DNA of 64,000 nucleotides, from contig NC_079492.1 in the NCBI RefSeq assembly GCF_020520425.1, positions 139,504,361 to 139,568,360 on the forward strand, given 5' to 3'. The notes under the pieces were generated by a model. It was not told the origin of the DNA and made no database searches. It saw only the letters and a program-made list of their open reading frames with translations. Below, piece after piece: positions 35,393 to 46,929 of the stretch. The translations under genes and the position numbers were made by a program. The DNA is from Spinacia oleracea (taxonomy: Eukaryota; Streptophyta; Magnoliopsida; Caryophyllales; Amaranthaceae). Numbering within the stretch: position 1 is the stretch's first letter; each line of letters starts with the position of its first letter.

Positions 35393-38300
35393 GTGGTATC
35401 ATGAGCCCCTTATTATTTTCATAATCTAAATTGCATGAACATGGTTAAATATTACAAATTTGCAAGAATTAAAAGGGGTGATTAATTTTCGTAATTGTTA
35501 ATTAATTGCAAATTGCGTTTATTTAATTATACGTACGCAGTTTTTCGGCAGTTTCTTCGTTACTCATCCGAATTGAGTGATTTTTGTGTCAATTCCGCAT
35601 GTAAAAGGCATTCTAAAATTTTGACAAAAATAGAATTTTTCTGCCGAACCCAGAATTCTCAAATTCGAAGCCTAACTATGACTTTTCGAAGGTTTTAGTT
35701 TTTCGAATGCAAAATTTCGTAAATTTAAGATGTTAAATTAAATATTTGCGATTCTTGTTGATAAATCTTGAATTTTTGATTGACCTACTGCATATGTTTA
35801 ACAAGTTTGAATGCCTAGTCTTGTTAATTATGCAATCTAATTTGTAATTATGATTAATTTGTTGAAAATTAGAATAATTTAGAATTAATTTGATTTTCAT
35901 AATTAATTGTAATTTAATTAGAAACCTATGATTAAAAACCACCATAAAAATTGTAAATTTATGATAAATTTTAAATTTTTATGACCTAGACTTGAATCCA
36001 TAACAATCGGAAATCAATTGGATAATAAATTTTCGATTTTTCGCCCTAAAATTATGAAATTAATATTATTTATTAATTTGTCATTAATTTTAAATATAAA
36101 TTTTAAATTTTTATGCTATTCGTTCATAAAACTTGCACGCACGAAGCAATGGACGCTTCGTGTTACCCTTAAGGGGTGTTGTATAATGCGGGCATGCGAC
36201 GACGAGCAAGGGAACTCGTCGCCCGTGCGGCACGAATGCAATGAGCAAGGGCGTAGTGCACGAGCACAAGGCAGCAGCCCTGCCTTGTGTCGTGTGCCAC
36301 GAGCAATGGACGAATGGGCATGGGCGAAGGGCGAGCCAAGGCAGTCGCGTGTGGGCAGCAAGCGAGCTGCGCCACAACGCGCGCTGCCTCGCACAAGAGC
36401 GCGCAGCCTCGCGCGCAGCGAGCGCAAGCTCGCGTGCCACGAGCGCTGCGCCCAGCATTGCTCGCGCGCACAACGAGCGAGGACTCGCGCGCACAGCCAG
36501 CATTGCTCGCGCGCACAGCGAGCGATGTCGCCCGCCCAGCGAGCGATGTCGCGCGCCCAGCGAGCGATGGCTCGCGCGCCCAGCGAGCGATGTCGCGCGC
36601 CCAGCGAGCGATGTCGCGCGCGCACTGCGAGCGATAGCTCGCGTGCGATGAGCGCTGGCGCGCGCAGCGAGCACCAATGCGTGCGGAGGCTTGCGATGGG
36701 GATGCAGCAGCTATGCGACGAGCGCATGGGCTGCGCGCACATGGCCAGCAATGGCTGTGTGCGTGCGGCCCATGGGCGTGCAACGCGTAGGGTGTTTGCG
36801 TTACGATTAAAGATCGTTTTGAATGTTTAATTTGAAAATTTCAGTTCACGTAATTTTAATTAATTTTAAAATTAATAATTTAAATTATTTTCTTGGATTT
36901 TAATTTTGAATATTGTAATTATAATAAATTTTATTTATTCTAATTATTTTACTAAAATTAAAATCATGAATTAATTTAAATACGACTGAAATTAAATTAA
37001 ACTTTTTGGATTCAATTATAAATTTATATGAGCTTTAAATTTTAATTAAATTTGTATGTTTCCGGTTAGACTAGAAATACATTTTTATGTTTAAAATTAG
37101 TAAAGCATATAAATTTATTGGTTTAAGTGGGAGCGTTTTTTAGTCATAAACTCTTGATTAGGTCTACAAATCCTTAAGGTTAAAACAACTTGATTAGAAT
37201 TAATAAGGACTGAATAATTGGTAGATTATTGGTGCCCTTGATTAATTGCTGCAAATGTTTACGTGATGCATAATGTGTTTTACTAACCAGCTATGTGGGC
37301 CATTCATGATAATGAATGGGTGAATGGTATATATTGTATATGTACTGTTTTGCAGGTTATGAAGTGACTAGTATGGCCCAAATAGGATAGAAAATATGGT
37401 CTGCGTACCATTAATTTGAATGTAATTGGTCTGAAGTACCAAAGTTATTTTTCAATTCAAATATGGTCTGCGTACCATCAAATAGTTGTAATTAGTTATA
37501 GCTTATCCTATTTGAAGAAAATGGTGCCTCCCACGGAGATTTTCAAGACGGACTTTGAAGTTAAAGCTTCAAGATGAAGTCGGGCCATACTAGATCACAA
37601 ATATCTTATGCATGTTTTAAGTTATTTATTGCTTTTAAATATGTCTTAAAATGCATGAGATCAAAAGCTTGATTATGTTGCATGATTAAGGATTTTAGTT
37701 CACTTAAAATCTAACCAACATAGTAAGAGCCTTAAGTTCCAAACTTAAAAATTGAGTTAAAAGGTGCCATGCCAAAATATACACTTGCTTGGATATCCTT
37801 TACATCAATCTAGTAATAGTTTTCGCTCAGCGAGGTGTTACTTATTGGTCCTAAAGGGGCAAGGTACACAAATAATTGTGAGTACATGTTAGTTTTGGTG
37901 AAACTCAACGATATAAGTAAGGAGTCCTTTTATGTCGTGGCAAAATCGATAGGTTTACCTAATAAGTTCTTAGACGTACCTATCAACCAAGAATAGTTTC
38001 TAGACTATTAGCAAAAGGCTTTTGCTTACCTAAGATGTTTTAGGATTAAGTCGACAAACTGTGCTTAGTTCTTCAATGATTTTAGGGTCTTGGAATCATT
38101 TTATTCACACCTGCCGGAACAATAAAATCGAATAAAATGCTAATAACTTGTTTGAATTGCATGGTTGCTTTAATTTCAAGTTATTATTCATGATAAATGT
38201 TTAGACTTTGCATGCTTCAATGTATGTTTTAATTATTGTTTATAATTAAATATCTTGCACTGCAATAAATCCTTTTAGAAAGGTAACAGTAAATTTCCTC

Positions 38301-41300
38301 GATTGGTAGTGAATCCAAGAACGATTCACGGAAATGAGAGAAAATGAGCAATTTAAAATGTACGTTTCTTTTAGCGACTTTTATGGTTGTTTTCGAATAT
38401 CAAAATCTAATGGCAAACCAATTGGTGCTTGTGAATTCAAAATACAATGTAGTTTTGAGATCATAAAGCATTGAGTTTAATACGCTCAGCTTTGCCAATG
38501 GTTAACAACCTAATATCTTTGTCCATTTAATTCTCGAATGAGCCTAGTCCCTAGACATTCGAATAGATCGATGCTTAGAAAACTTTAGAAGCTTCTGGTA
38601 AGATCATCTAGTTGAAACAAAATATTCAACATAAATTAAAATGGTAAAGAACCTTGTTGGTGACATTGGACATGTCTAACAAAGTATAAAAGTCAACACT
38701 AAAGAATTCAATTCTTAAGACTATAAGAAAAGGTACAAGAAATAGGAAAACGAGGAACAAATGAAAGGAATTTACGATTTCGTTTCTACCTATAAGTTTA
38801 TCTTTAAAGAGAAGTGACCTAGCAATCAAACTTCCTTGGTATCATATACCGCTTGAGGTTCTTACTTCGATAATAACTCAAACAATGGAAGCTAGGATAC
38901 ACTAATGACCTACAAGTGGGAAATGAAGCATGGCAATGCTACATTAGTTGTAGGGTCATCTAGTTTGTTTTAAGTCCTTTCAAAGGCTGGAACTAAATGG
39001 CTATTTTGTTCCATAATCAGCATACCTAAATTTCTGCTTCAAAGACAGAAAGACTCACATTCAGAAGAACAAAAACAATGCTTGTTTGTTTGTTTATTTG
39101 AATGAAATGGTCAATTACAGGTTGAGTCAATATGCTTGATTAAAACAAACAACTCTTTAAAGAACTTTACTAGGTTCAAATCAAACCCTTGATTTGAGTT
39201 CCATTAATCTTTGGCATTGTTGCTTAGACCATATCAACAAGTTAACATTCATAAGCTCTATTTTGATGGACCTTTTGAAAGTTGGTTGATTTCTAGATCA
39301 ACTTAAGACAAGCTAGTCTTACTTGTTGAAAGTAACAAAGAATATGAACTATTGTTAGAACGCCTAGACGATAGAGTTCAAAGCTAAAGAAAGGTTTTAT
39401 GACTTTATTATTTCACACAGATTTGAGTGAATATAGGTTTATTTACTCAAATGTGATATAAGTTGAATCTGTTTGACTAGTTCAAAGATTCAGAAGTATA
39501 AATCCATTTGGCAAGAAATCATAAAGATCTAGGTTAGATCATGTTGATGATTACTTGAGACCAAATATGATCATCAATGATTGTGTGTTGTAATTTCACA
39601 ATCTAGGTCCATAAGATATGGCATATCTTAGTTGGAATAATCGAAGTCAATTAGCACTTGATTCGATCAATGATGAATCATAAAGACTTTTCCTATAATT
39701 TCTAAAACAAAATGCTCAACTACCACCAAACTAAACCAAATTCGCCAAAGCTATTGAAAAGTAATTTCAGAATAACTTTTCTAAAATATATCTAGAGAGT
39801 TGCAAAACTCAGTGGGAGCTTAGTGTTTGTCATTCGACAAACTAAGGCCCAAGTATAGATATATGTTTCATTGTGATTTATTCAAATGAGACACAAGGGT
39901 ATTGTTTCTACCACGAATTTTTTGAGAACATAATGTTTGTTTGCTCGAAATAATGTCCTTTTGGAGATTCGTTTCCAAAATGACAAGTGGGAGAAAATAG
40001 ACCTCGAAAGTTTTCAAGGCGAACAACAAACATAAAACGGACATTCCGGAGGCTTTTCGAACTGCTTCAGAAAACCCGAACGTATTCTTTAAGGACTTTA
40101 GAAGTGGCTTTTAAAGAATAGACATCTCTTAGAAGACTTTACAAGTGCTTCAAGGAGAACAGAATATTCAAAGGACGTTTAAGTGGCTATTGATATTCTA
40201 TTTGTTTGATGTTCTATACCCAAAGTAGGCATAGAGTTCAAGTCACTGGAACTATGATATTCTTCTATTGGATAGTGAAGAAACATGGAGTTCAGGTCAC
40301 TAAAGCTATGCGATTCTTCTATTAGATAGTGAAGAAACCTACAACTTACAGTCAAACTATTATCATGTAGATTAATTAGTTTGTGACCTGTAAGAAAGCT
40401 ATGACGAAACCCAGATTCCCTAAAATGGTTAGAGGCCATATATAGACTATATGTTTAATTGGTTAAAGGCCATAAAACATACTCAGTGTTTTGATGACAA
40501 AATTGAAATTTTGTTGATTTGCAAGAATAGTTTCACACCTATTGGTTGCAAAGTTTGTTTTAAAGGACAAAAACCATCAAACATTGAATTGTGTTCACAC
40601 ACAAAGCTAGATTAGTTGCTAAAAGTTACAAGCAAATTCACGGTGTGGATTGTGTTGAAACCTCATGCATAATCGTAATGCTCAAGTCTATATTCAAGCA
40701 ATGATTGCATATTGGTACATATAGCAATTGGATGACAAAACGTATTCCTCAATCAAATGTTGGAATAAACTATGTACATGGTATGTCATAGGATTTGTAG
40801 ATCCAAATAAATGCTTGAAAAGGAAAGCTAGCTTATAAAATCTAAGTACAGATTTGAGCAAGCAATTGGGAATTAGAAATGTACTTTAGTGAAGCTAATA
40901 AGTATTTTAGTTTCATAAAATGTACATGATTCTTATAGATATATAAGAAGTTTAGTGGGAGTACATAAAAACTTAATTGGTCCTATGTGTATCACACACA
41001 TATCTCTCTATTGTAAAATAACATTCAAATGCTAATGACTTAGATTTGAGATTATTCATCAATGATGGACCATGGCGAAACTTAGTACATACTGGGTATT
41101 GTTTTGGATTAAGTAATGGCATTTACTAAATCAAACACGAAAGTCTCCATTGGAGATATTCGACCCATGTGAATAAATCTAAGTAAAGGATGTTTGAACT
41201 ATGTATAAGCATTTACTAAGTTAAACATCAAAGAGTCTAAATGAGATTCTTAACCTATATTATATGTCAAAGAATTTAGCTGAATTTAGTATCTACTGAA

Positions 41301-43026
41301 ACTAGATAAGCTAAAGTTACATGAATAGTATTCAATTGGGAATTATTCTGCAAAAGAATTTATCATGTATGATATAATATGAGGATTGCCAAAAACGTAT
41401 CGTATGACTTTAGCCATGACGAACATATACCAATCTCTATTGATCTAAGTAAAGATCAACTAGATTGAGATCAAGAATACTTATGGTACTTGAAAAGGTA
41501 CATAGGAATAGTTCTTGATTCAAGGAAATAAAGATATGCTAAATATTGATGCTACACGCATAAACACTGGCAAAGGATCAAGCAAGACCCTTTGGAGTTA
41601 CCCATTGATAAGGACGAGCTATAGAGCATCGTGTTTTGAAAATGGCAACATGGGTTGGAGACCATGAGTTGTTGCGTGGGAAATTAAAATAATAATTTCT
41701 ATGTTCTAAGATATAGTTGGAGAATCTTCCACATATCTATGAACTGCCTGGATAGGTAAATCCAAACAAAGCATCACTAGCAACCTATACAGTTGAAGTA
41801 AAAGTAATTATTGCCTAAGAAGCAATAAAACAGGGTTGTTTAAAGTTCTTCACTGAACTTGGGTAGATCACCTATCTGCTGGCTTGATGGTTCTTCATTG
41901 AAAAATGCGTAGAACCACTCTTGAAGCAAGAAAAACGTCTGCTAACTTGATGGTTCTTCATTGAAAAATGAGTAAAACCACCATCGAAGTAAGAAAGACT
42001 AGATCACATAATAAACAAACTCGAAAAGATCTTATCATCATATCTCGAAGAACATTCGATGAAAAGGATATTAAGATTGGCAAAGCATGATAACTAAACC
42101 TATGCAACAAGTGAGAAGCAACACTCACGTTGTAGCACTGGAAATCAAGCATAACTTTGAATTCCATGAACTGTTTTAAAGATGGGTTTGAGGTCCATGG
42201 TTGTAAAACAATGGGGTTGAACATTTATCATATATGAAATGTATTTTCATATTCCATTTAATCTTGGTTTAGTATTAAATGATGAGTCCCTTCAATTTGA
42301 CGATATATTCAAGATAGACTGTCAGGACCAGTCCTGTGACTAAGAAATGTCTATCAAGTGAACTTGAATGTCAAAAGTTGAAAATGGTCCCTGGTCGGAG
42401 TTTTCTATAAAATTGGACGCATAGAAAACGTTAGACGATTAGAATGCAAGATGACTAGTAGTTCTGTTTCTTGAACTATGTGGACATGGCAATGTCATAA
42501 TCATTTGCATAGATACTTACTTTGGGAAGACTAGTATCGGACAAGACCTATGAAACTTAACTGTAAGAGATGAAAATCTGTCATGAGTAAATTTCATTAA
42601 ATTATTAGACACTAAATCCTCAATACCTGAGTGATTTGAGATTACTTGTTTGAGAACTGGTTGCTTTGACGTTGACCAACCGTCGCACCGTAAAAGGAGG
42701 CTATAAAGGCAACGCTCAGGTAATCACCTATCAAACGAAGTCTAATCTCAAGATCGCAAGATTGGGATTGTCCTCCCATAAATCGGGATGAGATGCTTAA
42801 AAGTTGTACAAGGCCACTCGGAGAGCTAGAAACTGTGAAATGCATGGCCGTGCTCGGATGAATCATAGGCTATGATTATCTGTTTATTTGATCAGTTGAA
42901 CTCTGAAACCGAGGAACACCTCTGGACGTAATAAGGATGACAACTCTTACCTTATGTTCAAGAGCAAGCATCGAGCGACAAAGGAATTAGGAAATGCACA
43001 CTTGTCCCTAAGGACAAGTGGGAGAC
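35393..43026 (+). other. Interior of the copia-type element
   Basis: Begins with the primer site (35394 on). A GC-rich tract at 36180-36790 built of GCGAGCGATGTCGCGCGCCC-like units stands out from AT-rich surroundings. From about 37100 to 43000 faint copia pol similarity remains, clearest at 40600-40830, without usable open frames. It ends in the purine tract at 43015-43025. Fossil sequence. Confidence 0.7.
36180..36790 (+). repeat. GC-rich tandem repeat (CGAGCGATG units)
   Basis: Repeated CAGCGAGCGATGTCGCGCGC units of roughly 18-30 bp, clearest at 36460-36640. Several long overlapping Arg/Ala/Ser/Cys-rich open frames on both strands are products of this composition, not genes. Confidence 0.75.
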
Positions 43027-44438
43027 TGAAGGAAATAATGCCCTTGGTCCAAGTATGCATTCTATGTTAAGTCTAATAAATGCGGTTCAGTATTAATTAA
43101 CAAGTTAATAATTCAGTGAGATCAAGTGAGCTGAATGCCTAGCTAGAGGCCGCTTCAGTTCAAGTGGAATTAATGATATTAATCCACAGCTTACTCTTGA
43201 CTGAACCCGTAGGGTCACACAAATAGTACGTAAACGGATCAAGTATTTAATGGCATTAAATACTCCATCTATGAATATTCGGAACCGACGGATCTTGGTT
43301 TCAGTGGGAGCTAAGATCGTCACAGGCAAGAAATGAATACTCCGGAAACGATGATATTGCCGGAAACGGAAATATGGATCGTATCGGAAATATAAATATT
43401 ATCCAAGTCGTAGATGTTGCCGGAAACGGAAACATGGTACGTATCGGAAAATATTATCGGAAATGGAAATATTGCCAGAATCGGAAATATTGCCGGAAAC
43501 GGAAATATTGTCAGAATCGGAAATATTACCGGAATCGGAAAATAATTCCGGAAACGGAAATATTAAATATTTGTTCGAAACGGAAATTAATTCCGGAATC
43601 GGAAATATTAAATATTGTTCGTATCGGAAATGAATTCCGGAATCGGAAAATTTAATCGGAAGCGCATCGTACGAATAAGCATCGGACGAGGCCTGCCGGA
43701 CGAGGCCCAGCACGAAGCCAGGCCATCGCCCAGCAAGCCAAGTGCGCCGCACAAACAGCCACGCCAGGCCCAGCGCAAGGCCAGGCCCAGCAGGCTGCGC
43801 AGCGCGCACAGCGCGCACAGCACGCGCAGCGCACAGCGCGCGCGGGCGCTGCGTGGGCTGCTGCTCGCGCGCACGCATGGGGCCCATCGTGGCAGCCGTG
43901 CGTGTGTGTGCAAGTGTTTGTGTTCGTGCACGTTTCCTAAAACATGCAGAGTTCGGTTAATGATTAAATTCCTAATTCTATTTGATAAATTAATTAAAAT
44001 TAGAGTTCTTGTAGGATTCTAGGTTTAATTAATTTGTATCTGAATAGGATTTCGATTCCCTTTCCATACCCCTATAAATATGAGGCTAGGGCTCACAATT
44101 TATAACAAGTTTCAAAGTATTCAAAAGTGAGTTTTTGAGAGAAAATTAAAACACACATCTTGCTCATAAAAGTGCCGAAATTTTCTAGTACCTTAAGGGC
44201 GATTCTAGTTGGTCAATCTTAAGGCGGATCCGGACGTACTGTGGACTATCTACGGAGGGACGACACTTGGAGTCCTAAAGACTTGTTCTTGTTCGGTTCG
44301 GGCGCAGCTAGGGAGGGCACGCAACAAAGAGTATGCATCTAAATTATGCTATATGATTATGTGTAAATAATATGTTGTCCTGTGTTAATGGTTGTTTCCG
44401 CATGATCTATGTAATGTCATATGTATCATAACCTAACA
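43027..44438 (+). repeat. 3' LTR of the nested copia-type element
   Basis: 1,412 bp, almost identical to 33981-35392, preceded by the purine tract AAGTGGGAGAC and followed by the duplication CCGAC. Confidence 0.92.
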
Positions 44439-44443
44439 CCGAC

Positions 44444-46929
44444 CTCGAAGAAACACTCAAGACCCTACGCCTACACAACATGAAGCTCAATCCAAAGAGA
44501 TGCGTATTTGGAGTCAAAGGTGGGAAGTGCCTCGGATTCCTTGTGGATGAAAGGGGAATAGAAGCAAATCCTGACAAAATACAGGCGCTCCTCGACATGA
44601 AATCCCCCCGGTCAGTCAAGGAAGTCCAAAGACTCACTGGATGCATAGCAGCCCTCGGCAGGTTCTTGTCCCGATCGGCCGATAAAAGTCTGGCTTTCTT
44701 CAAAGTACTGAAAGGAGCGGGGTTTAGTTGGAATGCCGAAGCCGAGGCCGCTTTCCAACAACTGAAGGCGCATCTCTCGACCATTCCCAAGTTGGTCTCG
44801 CCATTAGCAGGGGAAACTTTATACCTTTACTTGGGCATCACTGAGTATGCACTTAGCGCGGTCCTTGTCGCCGAAAGAGAGAAACAGCAACACCCAGTAT
44901 ACTTCATCAGCCATGCATTCCGAGGAGCAGAAGCCAAGTACCCACTCATTGAGAAATTGGTATACGCCCTAGTAATGGCCAGTCGAAAACTCAAACCATA
45001 CTTCCAGGCACATCCAATCAAGGTACTGACAAGCCAACCTCTGAGAAAGGTCATTGAGAGTCGAAATCACTCGAACCGCATGACTGAATGGGCAAACCAG
45101 CTCTCGGATTTCGGCCTGGAATATGAGCCGAGAAGGGCAATCAAAGCACAAGCCCTTGCCGATTTTATCGTCGAATGCACCAATCGGCCACCCGAAAGAG
45201 AAACGACGAGCCAAAAGTCGTGGGAACTCTATGTTGATGGGTCGGCCACTAGGACAGGATGTGGAGCGGGCATACTGATCAAAACACCCAACGGTGATCG
45301 GCTCGAATATGCTGTTAAGTTCTCATTCCTAGCCTCCAATAATGAGTCAGAGTATGAAGCGCTCATCCTCGGAATTCAAATGTGTCAAGCCGCGGGGGCT
45401 GTCTCTGTGCAAGCCAAGTCCGACTCACAACTCATTGTCGGACAAATTCAAGGGGATTTCGAAGCTAAAGAAGACAGCATGAAAATGTACCTGTCAAAGG
45501 CAAGGAAAGTCATCGACCAACTGCAGGGTTTCACCATCCAACACATTCCCCGGTCAGAAAACCAACAAGCCGATGCCCTTTCAAGGTTAGCGAGTTCCGC
45601 AGAGGGGATGGAGCCTAGGACAATTATTTGGGAAGTTCTCCAAGAGCCTAACATAAATGTCGAGGCATTCATGAGCTTAGACAGAGGTCCAGATTGGATG
45701 GAGAAAATCATAAAGTACAAAAGAGACAACGTGCTCCCTGACAGTGAAAAAGAGGCGGCATCGATCAAGAAGCAAGCAGATTGGTTCCTTTGGCATGATG
45801 AGGCTCTCTACAAGATTTCATACACCCACCCCTTGCTCAAATGTGTCACCCCAGAGGAAGGAAATTACATACTCCGGGAAATACATCAAGGGGCGTGCGG
45901 GAGCCACCAAGGGGCAAGAACCATTGCAGGAAAAGCGCTCCGGTCGGGTTTCTATTGGCCAACTTTAAGAAATGATGCAACAGACCTAGTTAAAAGATGT
46001 GTCGATGCCAAGAGTTTGCTAATCTCACCCGAATGCCGGCCAATGACCTAACAACCGTTCAAGCTATTTTACCCTTCGACAGATGGGGGATGGACATCCT
46101 CGGCCCATTCCCAGTGGCTTCCGGCCAGAGAAATTTCTTAATTGTGGCTGTCGACTACTTCACTAAATGGATCGAGGCAGAACCTCTGGCAAAGATAAGT
46201 GACAAGCAAGTGCAACAATTCATCTGGAGGAATATCATCACGAGATTTGGGGTCCCTCGGACACTAATATCAGACAATGGTCGACAGTTTGATAGCAAGT
46301 CCACCAAGGGATACTGTGATCGCTTCGGCATACAGACTCGGTTCACGTCGGTTTCACGGCCCCAAAGCAATGGTCAGGCAGAATCTGCTAACAAGATTAT
46401 CTTGAATGGACTCAAGACAATGATCGAGGGATCTAGTGGTTCTTGGGTCGATGACCTGCCCGGTGTCTTATGGTCGGCTCGAACCACTGTCAAAGAATCG
46501 ACTGGGCAAACTCCTTTTTCACTTGTCTATGGAAGCGACGCCGTCCTTCCCGTCGAGGTTGGCATTCCCTCACCACGAGTCACCTACTATGATTACGAGA
46601 AAAATGAAGTCGAAAAAAGGGTGAATCTCGATTTGCTCCCCGAAACAAGAGGAAACACTCTGCTCAAGTCCATTGCTTATAAGCAGAAGATTGCTCGGTA
46701 TTTCAACAAAAGAGTTCGTCCTCGGCCATTGCACGAAGGAGATTGGGTACTGAGGAAAATTGAAGCAACTGGCCGAAGAAGCACCCTCGGAAAAATGGGA
46801 CCTAACTGGGAAGGTCCTTACAAGATTGCAAAAGTTATTCGACCTGGCACCTACAACCTCGTCGACACCAAAGGCAAGCAACTTCCTCGACCATGGAATG
46901 CCGACAACCTTAAGAAATTCTACATCTAA
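44444..46929 (+). CDS. Tat element pol, 3' part: end of reverse transcriptase, RNase H domains, integrase
   Basis: Resumes the Tat coding region downstream of the copia-type insertion. Visible parts in order: the reverse-transcriptase thumb (LNPKRCVFGVKGGKCLGFLV); the gypsy RNase H (YLGITEYALSAVLV, YPLIEKLVYALV); a second, archaeal-type RNase H (WELYVDGSATRTGCGAG, SNNESEYEALI, ENQQADALSRLAS), the mark of the Tat clade; the integrase zinc finger (HQGACGSHQGARTI); the integrase core with the D-D-E residues (RWGMDILGPFP, LISDNGRQFDS, NGQAESANK); and a C-terminal GPNWEGPYKI module ending NADNLKKFYI. Not fully open, so described as a fossil part only. Confidence 0.88.

Larger units (their letters stand above)
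33981..44438 (+). mobile_element. Ty1/copia-type LTR retrotransposon nested in the Tat element (decayed coding region)
   Basis: Two 1,412-bp LTRs (33981-35392, 43027-44438) begin TGAAGG, end CTAACA and are flanked by CCGAC (33976-33980, 44439-44443). The primer site TGGTATCATGAGCC after the left LTR resembles the initiator-Met type common in copia elements, and the purine tract AAGTGGGAGA precedes the right LTR. The 7.6-kb interior has no long open frame. A reverse-transcriptase-like stretch (LVAKSYKQIHGVD) is visible near 40610, which supports a copia origin, and the coding region is heavily decayed. The LTRs differ at only about two positions by eye, so the insertion is very young, younger than its Tat host. 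It probably moved with proteins supplied by a relative. Confidence 0.88.

Noticed and set aside
36018-36830. Long Arg/Ala/Ser-rich open frames on both strands
   Set aside because: Produced by the GC-rich tandem repeat in the copia-type element. Several frames are open at once and none has a domain.
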